A DNA stretch of 64,000 bases from an uncultured Pelagibacteraceae bacterium (GTDB lineage Bacteria > Pseudomonadota > Alphaproteobacteria > Pelagibacterales > Pelagibacteraceae), in the NCBI GenBank assembly GCA_902526645.1, contig CABZLS010000002.1, positions 1 to 64,000 on the forward strand, in the 5' to 3' direction. The translations under genes and the position numbers were made by a program. This document shows positions 44,707 through 53,320 of the stretch, one piece after another (position 1 is the first letter of the stretch; every line of letters starts with the position of its first letter). A model generated the notes under the pieces. It was not told the DNA's origin. It saw nothing but the letters and a program-made list of their open reading frames with translations, and did no database searches.

Positions 44707-44906
44707 TTTTTTTCTTCCACTTTTTTATTTTTTTTATTTTTTAAGAATCTTTTTAGAGGAAACCATAAAATACCAAAAATTGCTGCAAAAATACCAATTA
44801 CAACACCTAAAGTTGCAGCAATCAAGCCAGCACCAGTCCCTGGACCTAGGTATGCATGTGCGTAAACTATAGAGAAGCTATATAATATTAAAACTAATTT
44901 AAACAT
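44703..44906 (-). CDS. Small glycine-rich membrane protein (67 aa)
   Basis: An N-terminal hydrophobic segment (MFKLVLILYSFSIVYAHA, signal-like) is followed by YLGPGTGAGLIAATLGVVIGIFAAIFGILWFPLKRFLK, a glycine-rich helix ending in a basic anchor. I recognise the YLGPGTG...WFPLKR pattern as recurring in small envelope proteins of other bacteria, but without a known function. It overlaps the upstream arylsulfotransferase-fold gene by 13 bases and the downstream gene by four. Confidence 0.7.
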   Translation of the reverse strand: MFKLVLILYSFSIVYAHAYLGPGTGAGLIAATLGVVIGIFAAIFGILWFPLKRFLKNKKNKKVEEKK

Positions 44907-46243
44907 TTTTTATTTTTTATATCATCTTTTATTTTATAAATTAATTCCTCATCTTCAATAATTCTACTCCAACTTACAAATCCAATATCTCCATTTTTAT
45001 CTTTATTTACAAACTCCCACTCTTTTTCGCCTTTATTATTAAACATTATGATCCGTCCATGATTTTGTTCCTCAACGATTAGTGATCCATCCTCAAGTAT
45101 ATGAGATAGACCTTGGGTAATAGTTTTAAAATTCTCTTTTTTAAGTTGTGATTCAAATAATCTTTTAAATTCTTTAGTTTCAAAATTATAAATTAATATT
45201 TCTGAGTGTTCATTATTAATAACAAAATTATTATTATTAAAAATTGATATTTCCTTATCAGAAATTATATCAACATCGTGCTGTTCAAAGAAAGGGCCTG
45301 TTATATAATTAATTACTTTGTTATCGCTCGGCCTATAATGAATAATTGCTGATAAATGTCTAGAGCTTAAAAATAAATCACCTTTTTTCCAGTAATCTGT
45401 ATCTTTTAAAACTGGCTCAATATCATTTAAATGAATTGGATCATGCGTTCCATATAAAGACGAATTATATGCATAGTTGTTTGGAAAAATTTTATTTTCG
45501 ATTAAAATTTCAATTATACTTTTTTTATAAAGTATTTTTCCATCTTTATTCATCTTAATGATTGCATCATCATAAAAATTTTTAATTTTATATTTATCAA
45601 TATATTTTGAAGGAGAATTTAATCTAGCTACAGATAAAATATTATTATCATGATCTAACATCTTGCTGTGATGAAATGTTTCTTCATCATTTATCCATTT
45701 TAAATTTGAGCAAAAATCAATCTTAAATTCAATACTATATTCACTATCACTTATAAGCGAACCATCATTTAAAATTAAAGGATGTCTATATTCAAATCTA
45801 ATTGGAGAATCATCAATTCTTAATTTTGGAAAATCTTCTATATTTTGAACTTGATTATACATTTCTAAAATATCATGTTTATAAGTATGAATTACTTTAA
45901 AACTACTTAAATCGATTATATTAACCTCAGATCTATTTGAACTATGATCATATCTAGGTAAAACCAAAAGAATATTTCTTTGATTTTCAATAAATCTCTC
46001 AAATCTTTTTTTGTCTTTATGTTTTATTAATTTAGAGGGGGTACCTACATTTAGGCTTCCACTTCTAACCATTTTTGTAAAATTTATTGGTATCGAAGCA
46101 ATAAAGATTGCTGTTTTTGTTAAAGGTTTAAATCTTTTTCCACCATCATAATAATATTTTACTAGAGAACCAAAAGCTAACGCTCCTACTAATGACAATA
46201 AAATTAAAAGAATAACTATCCAAATCTCTATTTTTTTAAACAT
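44894..46243 (-). CDS. Membrane-anchored arylsulfotransferase-fold protein
   Basis: 449 aa from the ATG at 46243 (MFKKIEIWIVILL); the ORF track begins 13 codons earlier at a weaker start. One N-terminal helix (about 8-25) should anchor a large extracytoplasmic beta-propeller-like domain. Repeated blade-like segments include FHHSKMLDHDNNILSVAR, YGTHDPIHLNDIEPV and LSHILEDGSLIVEEQNHGR, resembling Arylsulfotran_2/ASST proteins. Such His residues line the ASST active site, but catalysis is unproven. It heads the four-gene operon that ends with the sulfotransferase. Confidence 0.7.
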   Translation of the reverse strand: MFKKIEIWIVILLILLSLVGALAFGSLVKYYYDGGKRFKPLTKTAIFIASIPINFTKMVRSGSLNVGTPSKLIKHKDKKRFERFIENQRNILLVLPRYDHSSNRSEVNIIDLSSFKVIHTYKHDILEMYNQVQNIEDFPKLRIDDSPIRFEYRHPLILNDGSLISDSEYSIEFKIDFCSNLKWINDEETFHHSKMLDHDNNILSVARLNSPSKYIDKYKIKNFYDDAIIKMNKDGKILYKKSIIEILIENKIFPNNYAYNSSLYGTHDPIHLNDIEPVLKDTDYWKKGDLFLSSRHLSAIIHYRPSDNKVINYITGPFFEQHDVDIISDKEISIFNNNNFVINNEHSEILIYNFETKEFKRLFESQLKKENFKTITQGLSHILEDGSLIVEEQNHGRIIMFNNKGEKEWEFVNKDKNGDIGFVSWSRIIEDEELIYKIKDDIKNKKCLN

Positions 46244-46400
46244 TATTAAATTTAGTTTATCAATTGAGTATCTTTGTACCAATATGTATATTTACTTTAA
46301 TTTGATAGGAAATTACTAATATTAGGTAGAATAATTGAATTTATTAATTTTTTGATCAAATAAGATCAAATCACTAATCAAATTTTTTAAAATCGTTATT

Positions 46401-46619
46401 TTAATTGAAAATTAATAATCCAAACAAGACTAGTCCAGTTGACGCAAATGCAGAGAAGTAAAGTTTTCTCTTTGACTCATTTTTTTGGTTTAATTTTACT
46501 CTGTTAAGTAAAACATTTATGTCAGTACTTTTCGAAGTTTTACTTGGTTTTTCTTCCTCTAAATATTTAGCAATTAATTTTTTTTTTAAAGAAGATAATG
46601 TTGAGTTTGAATTTTTCAC
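46401..46619 (-). CDS. Tiny membrane protein, paralogue 1
   Basis: 72 aa. A polar N-terminus (Ser/Lys-rich) leads to TDINVLLNRVKLNQKNESKRK and then a single C-terminal membrane helix (LYFSAFASTGLVLFGLLIF). The DINVL...K block plus tail helix is shared with the neighbouring 75-aa gene, so the two are probably tandem paralogues. It is tail-anchored in appearance. No family or function is recognised. The 157-base stretch between it and the arylsulfotransferase-fold start is AT-rich, with nothing I can name. Confidence 0.6.
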   Translation of the reverse strand: MKNSNSTLSSLKKKLIAKYLEEEKPSKTSKSTDINVLLNRVKLNQKNESKRKLYFSAFASTGLVLFGLLIFN

Positions 46620-46661
46620 GGCGCTATTAAATCATTCGAATACGTTTAAATCAATGTTAAA

Positions 46662-46892
46662 TCAAAGAGATAAATAAACTCCTAAGATACCTAGTCCTAA
46701 AACTAATGATGAAAGAATAATTAAATTTTTTCTAAATTCTTTGCTTTCAGTTTCTTGAAGCTTTGACTTTAAAACATTTATATCAACTCTATTTGTGACA
46801 GTTTTTCTTTGTTTTAAAGGCTTTTCAGCACCAACATTGTCATTTGGGGTATCGACAAAAGTCCTTGTATCTGTAAAGCCTTTATTATTCAT
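46662..46892 (-). CDS. Tiny membrane protein, paralogue 2
   Basis: 76 aa from the ATG at 46892 (MNNKGFTDTRTF); the longer ORF-track start at 46952 adds residues not resembling the paralogue. VDINVLKSKLQETESKEFRK followed by the tail helix NLIILSSLVLGLGILGVYLSL mirrors the 72-aa gene downstream. Likely a tail-anchored inner-membrane protein with the polar part in the cytosol. It diverges from the double-winged-helix regulator, with about 110 bases between the two chosen starts. Confidence 0.6.
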   Translation of the reverse strand: MNNKGFTDTRTFVDTPNDNVGAEKPLKQRKTVTNRVDINVLKSKLQETESKEFRKNLIILSSLVLGLGILGVYLSL

Positions 46893-47002
46893 AGCTAAAT
46901 TAAACACAAAGGACTTAATGATGCAATTTAAGAAAAGTTCAAAGTGGGTCACTATTAAATTGACAAGTGTCCAATTTGGGTTTCTACTACGAATTAAAAA
47001 TT

Positions 47003-47980
47003 ATGAACCCTCAAGAAATTGATCTCTCAAAAACATTAACCGATGACCAGGTTTATGAGACAATTATGGCCAACTATTCAGGTTTAAGCAGAGAATGGAT
47101 CACTCATCAATGGAATTGGATGAACAATGTGTATTGGGCATTTACCGATCATTATAAATATATGATTGTTATATCTTTAGTTGAAAAGACACTTCAATTT
47201 TATAATCAAATGAATATTCAATATTCTTATGAGGAGTATTATTCTAAATCATACCAACAAATTGAAAAATTTAGTATTACAGAACTTTGTGAAAAATTAA
47301 ATCTTCCAAAAGAAACTGTCAGAAGAAAAGTTTTAGAACTTGAAAATGATGGAATTATAAATCGAAGTAAAAAAAAAATTATTATTGATAGGAAAGCTTT
47401 TGTATTCGTAAAGCCTGAAATTCAAATAAAGCTTTCATCAAAATATATTAATTTAGTCGCAAATTTATTAAACAAGTCTAAGTTTCTCAATCTAAAAGCT
47501 GATCAAAAAACAATTGAGGGTTTAATTAAAAAAAATTTTTCTTTATGTTGGAGTTGGTTTTACAGAATGCAAATTCCTCTTATAATTGGGTATGATAAAT
47601 TTATGCAAGATTTAACTACTTTTCATATTTGGGGTACTATATGTATGAACCAAGTTTTTAATGTTTCAAAACATTTAGAAAAAAATGATTCGTCCCCACC
47701 ATTAGATCACTGGACTACAAGTAATATTCTTATTAAAAATGTAGGTGCCACTACAGGCATAAGTGCTATGTCAATTTCTGAAATGACTAAAATCCCTCGA
47801 GCGACGATTATAAGAAAATGTAAATATCTTATAAAAAATGACTTAGTAAAGTTAAATGATAAAAAACAATATATCTTATCTTCTCTGAATTTTAGAAAAA
47901 TTTTACCTTATCAAGTTGAAGCTTTTAGATATAAAGCAAAGTTTATTAGAAAAATTTTGAATCTGCTTGTAATTTCCTGA
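47003..47980 (+). CDS. Regulator with two winged-helix domains
   Basis: 325 aa from the ATG at 47003 (MNPQEIDLSKTL); the ORF-track start 12 codons earlier lies in the divergent spacer. A first wHTH is at about residues 90-128 (FSITELCEKLNLPKETVRRKVLELENDGII), and a second similar one at about 253-295 (MSISEMTKIPRATIIRKCKYLIKNDLV). The parts before each are aromatic-rich helices (YSGLSREWITHQWNWMNNVYWAF). It looks like an internal duplication of a Crp/MarR-type DNA-binding unit without the cyclic-nucleotide domain. Effector and targets unknown. Confidence 0.7.
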   Translation: MNPQEIDLSKTLTDDQVYETIMANYSGLSREWITHQWNWMNNVYWAFTDHYKYMIVISLVEKTLQFYNQMNIQYSYEEYYSKSYQQIEKFSITELCEKLNLPKETVRRKVLELENDGIINRSKKKIIIDRKAFVFVKPEIQIKLSSKYINLVANLLNKSKFLNLKADQKTIEGLIKKNFSLCWSWFYRMQIPLIIGYDKFMQDLTTFHIWGTICMNQVFNVSKHLEKNDSSPPLDHWTTSNILIKNVGATTGISAMSISEMTKIPRATIIRKCKYLIKNDLVKLNDKKQYILSSLNFRKILPYQVEAFRYKAKFIRKILNLLVIS

Positions 47981-48016
47981 AATTTAATTAATCTTTAGTC
48001 AATAGAGAAAAGATAA

Positions 48017-48868
48017 ATGGGTATCGTAACAACTATTGCTCCATTCGCACTCGCTATAATAATGTTAGGATTAGGAGCTTCATTAACAATTAAAGATTTC
48101 ACAAGAGTATTTCTCAACCCAAAAGTATTTTTTGTTGGTTTAATTTGCCAATTAGTTGTTCTTCCTATTATTGGTTACTTATTAATTGTTATTTTAAAAA
48201 CTCCAATAGAACTTGCATTAGGAGTTATGTTAATTGCAGCAGCACCTGGAGGGGTTACCTCAAATGTTCTAACAAAATTTGCAGATGGTGACGTAGCACT
48301 CTCAATATCTTTAACTGCATTTACAAGCTTAATAAGTATTGTATCTGTTCCTTATATTATTTTTTTATCTATAGATTTATTTAATATTAGTTACGTTAGT
48401 AAAGAAGTTTCAATGTTAGGAATTTCACTAAAAATGTTTGGTGTAGTAACAGTGCCTGTAATATTAGGAATGATTTTGAGAAAGTTTTCAAGTGATTTTA
48501 TTGAAAGAAATATGAAAATAATACAAAGAATATCTATTGGATTATTTATATTTGTTTTTTTAGCTATCTACATTGAAGAATGGGATAGTATTGTAATGTT
48601 CTTAACTGCTGCAGGAACTATTGCTCTAACTCTTAATATTTTAATGATGGTAATAGGTTATTATGTTGCAAAATTTTTTGCTTCTGGTGTTGCACAACAA
48701 AGATGTATTTCTTTGGAATGTGGACTTCAAAATGGAACATTAGCGGTTTTTGTTGGTACCCAATTATTTGGCGAAAACATGACTTACATGGTGCCAACTG
48801 CTGCTTATGCCTTAGTTATGATGTTAACCTCAGTAATATTCGTGATCTTTTTAAAAAGAAAAACATAA
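48017..48868 (+). CDS. Bile-acid:sodium symporter (BASS) family transporter
   Basis: 283-aa inner-membrane protein with about nine or ten helices. IIMLGLGASLTIKDFTRVFLNPK is the family start, AAAPGGVTSNVLTKFADGDVALSISLTA contains the crossover and sodium-binding region, and SLECGLQNGTLAVFVG is the second motif. Bacterial members import organic anions with sodium. The substrate is not determined; the abutting convergent gene is a methylamine-type dehydrogenase, which is only positional evidence. The TAA lies directly against that gene's stop. Confidence 0.92.
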   Translation: MGIVTTIAPFALAIIMLGLGASLTIKDFTRVFLNPKVFFVGLICQLVVLPIIGYLLIVILKTPIELALGVMLIAAAPGGVTSNVLTKFADGDVALSISLTAFTSLISIVSVPYIIFLSIDLFNISYVSKEVSMLGISLKMFGVVTVPVILGMILRKFSSDFIERNMKIIQRISIGLFIFVFLAIYIEEWDSIVMFLTAAGTIALTLNILMMVIGYYVAKFFASGVAQQRCISLECGLQNGTLAVFVGTQLFGENMTYMVPTAAYALVMMLTSVIFVIFLKRKT

Positions 48869-51313
48869 TTATGAATTTTTAAAATCTGTTTGTTTTAAAG
48901 CCTTTGTTTCAATTGATATTGGATATTTCTTTTTTTCTACTTCTATAAAAATATTTTTATTTTTAAGTTCTTTATCTGAATAGTCATTATTTATATAACC
49001 AAAAGTTATATTTTTTTTGAAATTAAATGAATAGTTTCCTGAGGTCGACCTTCCAATAATTTTATTATCTATATATATTGGCTCATCATGAAGCAATAAT
49101 GGCTCACCTGGTTTACTGTCATCAAGGGTAAACATTGAAAATCTTTTTTTAATTTTCTCATTTTTAATTCTTTCCAAAGCTTTTTTGCCAATGAAATCTA
49201 CATCTTTCTTTTTACTAATTGTAAAAGCTAATCCAGCTTGAAACTGGTTTTCCTCTGGAGAAATATCATGTCCCCAATGTAAAAATCCGCTCTCCATTCG
49301 CATAATATCCATTGCATGCATGCCACAATTTGAAAGATTAAAATCCTTACCTTTTTCTATGAGTAGTTCATAAAATCTTTTTGCATCATCTATTTTTATA
49401 TATAATTCGTATCCTAACTCACCAACATACGATAATCTCTGTGCCCAAATTTTAATTCCTTCTATTGTAATATATTTTGCAGTACCAAATTTAAAATTAT
49501 CATTTTCAAAATTATCTACAGAAATTGTCTTAATAAAATCTCTACTCTTTGGTCCAAAAACTCCAAATACACAATAATCATCAGTTATGTCTTTTAATTT
49601 TACATCTTCGGAAAGATGTTTTCTAATGTGAAATTTATCCCTTTCTCTTGTAGCTGCAGAACTTATAATTCTAAAATGATTTTGATTTACACACACTACA
49701 GTTAAGTCAGCCTCAATACCACCATCGCTATTTAACATATGAGTGTAAATACATTTTCCAGCCTCATTTTTAATATTTGCAGTACAAATTCTTTGTAATT
49801 CTTGATGAGCCTTATCAGATTTTATCTCAAATTTAGAAAATGGAGTTAAATCAAATAAACCTACATTTTTAATAGTATTATTAGTTTCATATTCTGCTGA
49901 AGGATACCAATTTTGGTAATTATAGCTATATTCATACTCCGATCTTTCGCCATCGAGCGCAAACCACATAGGTCTCTCATACCCACCTGAAACTCCAAAA
50001 CATGCTCCAAAACTTTTAAGATTTTCATGATGAGGGAGGGTTTTAATATTCCTTGAAGTTTTATGTTGTTTAAATGGCCAATGCATTCCATATAAATCTC
50101 CTAATGACTCTGTAATCCTTTTTTTAATAAATCCTAATTCTGAATGAAATTTTTGAAATCTCTTAATATCATAACTAAAAATATCTTCATTGATATGTCC
50201 TGTCATTAACCATTCTGCTGTCACTTTACCAACACCTCCCCCACTTCCAATTCCAATACTATTAAGGCCACAACAAACAAAAAAGTTTTTAATTTCAGGA
50301 ACTTCACCTAATAAAGTATTTGTATCTGGAGTAAAAGACTCAGGTCCTGAAAAAAATTTTCTAATACCCGCAGTTTCTAATACCGGAAATCGTTTAATAG
50401 CAGATCTTAAATAAGGTTCAAAATGTTCAAAATTTTCTTGGAACTCACCAAAAGAAAAATCTTCAGGAACTGTATTTGTTTTATTCCAAGCAGGAATTGA
50501 ATTTCCCTCAAAAATACCAACTAATATCTTACCTGCGTCTTCTTTAATATATGTTCTATTATCAAAATCTCGAATTACAGGCAAAGTTTTTGAAAGATTT
50601 TTTATAGGTTCTGTAATAATATAAAAATGTTCAGCAGGATATAGTGGTATACTTACTCCAGCTTTTTCTCCTATCTGTCTTGACCACATTCCTGAAGCCA
50701 AAACAATATATTCACAATTAATTGTTTGACCATTAACTGTTACACCAGAAATTTTTCCATTCTTAGTTATGATTGTCTCTACAGGTGATTTCTCAAAAAT
50801 TTGTGCGCCTTCTTGTCTAGCGGCTTTTGCAAGCATATGAGTAACACCTGAGGGATCTGCCGCCCCATCCCCAGGCATAAAAATGCCACCTAGTACATCA
50901 TCAGTATTTAAAATTGGATAATCTTTTTTTATTTGATCTTTGTCTAAAATTCTTACATCAACATCATAAAGTTGAGCTGTTGTAGCTTGTCTTTGTAACT
51001 CTTGCCACCTTCCTCTAGTTTCAGCAATAGAGAGTGCCCCGTTTAACCTTAATCCAGCTGAATGATCAACTTTCTTTTCAAGTTCTTTATATAAATCTAA
51101 AGTATATTTCCTTATTTTTGTTATTGCTGCTGATGGACCTAGTTGACTAACAAGTCCTGCGGCATGCCATGTTGTGCCTGAAGTAAGCTGATCCCTCTCT
51201 AGAAGAATAGTATCTTTCCAGCCAAATTTAGCTAAATGATAAGCAACTGAACATCCTACCACTCCACCTCCAATAACAACTACCTTGGCATTTAAGGGTG
51301 TTTTTTTAATCAT
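48869..51313 (-). CDS. Dimethylglycine/sarcosine dehydrogenase-type flavoprotein
   Basis: 814 aa. Residues 10-40 (AKVVVIGGGVVGCSVAYHLA) bind FAD, and GTTWHAAGLV contains His50, the residue that attaches FAD covalently in mitochondrial-type DMGDH and SarDH. The DAO domain runs to about 380, followed by FAO_M linker and GcvT-like folate domains (about 425-800, e.g. GLFDLTPFSKFEI, GELGYELYI and GMHAMDIMRMESGF). It should oxidatively demethylate an N-methyl amine, passing C1 to tetrahydrofolate. Dimethylglycine and sarcosine are the leading candidates, as in glycine betaine use. Confidence 0.9.
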   Translation of the reverse strand: MIKKTPLNAKVVVIGGGVVGCSVAYHLAKFGWKDTILLERDQLTSGTTWHAAGLVSQLGPSAAITKIRKYTLDLYKELEKKVDHSAGLRLNGALSIAETRGRWQELQRQATTAQLYDVDVRILDKDQIKKDYPILNTDDVLGGIFMPGDGAADPSGVTHMLAKAARQEGAQIFEKSPVETIITKNGKISGVTVNGQTINCEYIVLASGMWSRQIGEKAGVSIPLYPAEHFYIITEPIKNLSKTLPVIRDFDNRTYIKEDAGKILVGIFEGNSIPAWNKTNTVPEDFSFGEFQENFEHFEPYLRSAIKRFPVLETAGIRKFFSGPESFTPDTNTLLGEVPEIKNFFVCCGLNSIGIGSGGGVGKVTAEWLMTGHINEDIFSYDIKRFQKFHSELGFIKKRITESLGDLYGMHWPFKQHKTSRNIKTLPHHENLKSFGACFGVSGGYERPMWFALDGERSEYEYSYNYQNWYPSAEYETNNTIKNVGLFDLTPFSKFEIKSDKAHQELQRICTANIKNEAGKCIYTHMLNSDGGIEADLTVVCVNQNHFRIISSAATRERDKFHIRKHLSEDVKLKDITDDYCVFGVFGPKSRDFIKTISVDNFENDNFKFGTAKYITIEGIKIWAQRLSYVGELGYELYIKIDDAKRFYELLIEKGKDFNLSNCGMHAMDIMRMESGFLHWGHDISPEENQFQAGLAFTISKKKDVDFIGKKALERIKNEKIKKRFSMFTLDDSKPGEPLLLHDEPIYIDNKIIGRSTSGNYSFNFKKNITFGYINNDYSDKELKNKNIFIEVEKKKYPISIETKALKQTDFKNS

Positions 51314-51344
51314 TTATGTTAATTAATACATTAAAAATCACTAA

Positions 51345-52322
51345 ATGAAAAAAATATTAATTACAGGTGCCGCAGGATATATTGGCTCATGCTTATTTTT
51401 TTATTTAAAAGATGAATTTAAAGTCTCAGTTCTTGATAAGAAAGAAAATGTAAATTTTTCAGTCATTAACTGTGACTTACTTAATCTTAATAAATTAGAT
51501 AAAATACTTAAAAAAGAAAAACCAGAATTTATTGTTCATTTTGCAGCTCAATCACTAGTGGATGAGACTATAAACAAGAGAAAATATTATCAAAATAACA
51601 TAGTGGCTACAAATAATTTAATAAAAAGTATGAAAAAAAATAAAATAAATAATATTATTTTTTCCAGTACTGCGGCTCTATATAAATATAAGAATAAGAT
51701 TATTTCTGAAAAAAGTGAAATTAAACCAATAAGCACATATGCTAAAACTAAATTTGAATGTGAAAAATCAATAAAAAAATCAAAAATAAATTCTGTAATT
51801 CTAAGATTTTTTAATGTTTGCTCTAGTCTTAAGTCTAAAAATAAAATTGTTGGTGAGCTACATAATCCTGAAACCCATCTTATTCCAACCTTAGTTTACA
51901 AAAATATGAAAAAAAAGTTAGTCTATATTTATGGAGACAACTATAAAACTAGGGACGGAACATGTATCAGAGATTACATTCATATAAATGACATATGTTC
52001 TGCAGTAAAAAAATCCATAAATTATTTATCAAAAAATAAAAATAAATTTGAGATTATCAACATTGGTTCATCCACCAAAATTACAAACTTAGAAATTATT
52101 AAAAATGTCGAAAAATTGACAAAAATTCAAACTAAATTCAAACTTGTTAGGAGACGAAAAGGTGATGTAGCAAAATTGAGTTGTTCAATTAACAAAGCAA
52201 GAAAAAAATTAAAATGGAACCCAACTTTTTCAAATATCCCTAGAATTATAAAAGATGAAATATCTTGGATTAAGCATTTAGATAAATTAAATATTAAAAG
52301 AAAATTTAGAAACTATTTATGA
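51345..52322 (+). CDS. galE: UDP-glucose 4-epimerase-like (GalE family)
   Basis: 325-aa short-chain dehydrogenase/epimerase. ITGAAGYIGSCLFFYL is the NAD-binding GxxGxxG, HFAAQSLVDETI and IIFSSTAALY follow, and the catalytic YxxxK is STYAKTKFECE. The C-terminal half (HLIPTLVYKNMKKKL, DGTCIRDYIHINDIC) is GalE-like and interacts with the nucleotide sugar. The sequence is Lys/Asn-rich even for this genome. It overlaps the next epimerase gene by four bases, so both probably feed one surface polysaccharide. Confidence 0.85.
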   Translation: MKKILITGAAGYIGSCLFFYLKDEFKVSVLDKKENVNFSVINCDLLNLNKLDKILKKEKPEFIVHFAAQSLVDETINKRKYYQNNIVATNNLIKSMKKNKINNIIFSSTAALYKYKNKIISEKSEIKPISTYAKTKFECEKSIKKSKINSVILRFFNVCSSLKSKNKIVGELHNPETHLIPTLVYKNMKKKLVYIYGDNYKTRDGTCIRDYIHINDICSAVKKSINYLSKNKNKFEIINIGSSTKITNLEIIKNVEKLTKIQTKFKLVRRRKGDVAKLSCSINKARKKLKWNPTFSNIPRIIKDEISWIKHLDKLNIKRKFRNYL

Positions 52323-53320
52323 AAATATTTATTACCGGTACTTCAGGATTTATAGGTTTTGCCCTTGCTTTATCATTATTAAAAAAGGGATATAGAGTAC
52401 ATGGTTATGACTCTGTAAATAAATATTACGATGTAAAACTTAAATATGCTAGAAATAAAATTTTAAAAAAGTTTAAAAATTTTAGATTTACAAAAGGATT
52501 ATTAGAAAATGAAAAAAAACTAAAAAATACTATTCTAAATTTTAAACCAGATTTTATTATTCATTTAGCAGCACAGGCAGGTGTAAGATATAGCCTCAAA
52601 AAGCCAAGAACTTATCTTTCATCAAATATTATTGGAACTTATAATATAATTGAAATAGCAAATTTAGCTAAAATAAAACATTTACTAATTGCTTCAACCT
52701 CCTCTGCTTACGGTGCTAACTCTAAATCTCCTTTCTCAGAACTTGATAAAGCTGATAAACAATTAAGTGTATATGCAGCAACAAAAAAAGCTACAGAGAG
52801 CTTAGCACACTCATATTCTAGTCTCTGGAAACTTCCAATAACAATGCTCAGATTTTTTACAGTTTATGGACCTTGGGGAAGGCCTGATATGGCACTATTT
52901 AAATTCACTAAAGCCATAATTAGAGGAAAAAAAATTGATATTTATAATAAGGGAGAAATGTATCGTGATTTTACATATATAGATGATGTTGTTAAAGCTG
53001 TAGAATTATTAATTAAAAAGATACCAAAACTTAACTCTAAAAAGAAAATTAGAAATGATAGTATTTCTCCAGTTGCACCATTTAGAATCGTTAATATAGG
53101 TAACCAAAAGAAAGTTTACCTCAAAAACTTTGTTAAGGAATTGGAAAATGTTTTACAAAAAAAATCAATAAAAAACTTTATGCCAATGCAAAAAGGTGAT
53201 GTTAAGCTTACATTCTCAGACACTAAACTTTTAAAAAAACTTACCGGTTTCCAGCCAAAAACATCCTATAAGCTAGGAGTAAGAAAATTCGTAGATTGGT
53301 ACAAATCATTTTATCTTTAA
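52319..53320 (+). CDS. NAD-dependent epimerase (UDP-glucuronate 4-epimerase-like)
   Basis: 333-aa SDR epimerase. FITGTSGFIGFALALSLLKKGYRVHGYDSVNKYYDVKLK matches UDP-glucuronate/galacturonate epimerases, as do AAQAGVRYSLKKPRTYLSSNI and MLRFFTVYGPWGRPDMALFKFT. The catalytic YAATK is present after the STSSAYG strand. It supplies a uronic acid for LPS or a related surface glycan. It overlaps galE (ATGA) and, at its end, the convergent alanine dehydrogenase gene by four bases. Confidence 0.88.
   Translation: MKIFITGTSGFIGFALALSLLKKGYRVHGYDSVNKYYDVKLKYARNKILKKFKNFRFTKGLLENEKKLKNTILNFKPDFIIHLAAQAGVRYSLKKPRTYLSSNIIGTYNIIEIANLAKIKHLLIASTSSAYGANSKSPFSELDKADKQLSVYAATKKATESLAHSYSSLWKLPITMLRFFTVYGPWGRPDMALFKFTKAIIRGKKIDIYNKGEMYRDFTYIDDVVKAVELLIKKIPKLNSKKKIRNDSISPVAPFRIVNIGNQKKVYLKNFVKELENVLQKKSIKNFMPMQKGDVKLTFSDTKLLKKLTGFQPKTSYKLGVRKFVDWYKSFYL

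Noticed and set aside
46967-47002. Twelve-residue extension of the double-winged-helix regulator
   Set aside because: It falls in the divergent spacer; the ATG at 47003 gives a plausible start.
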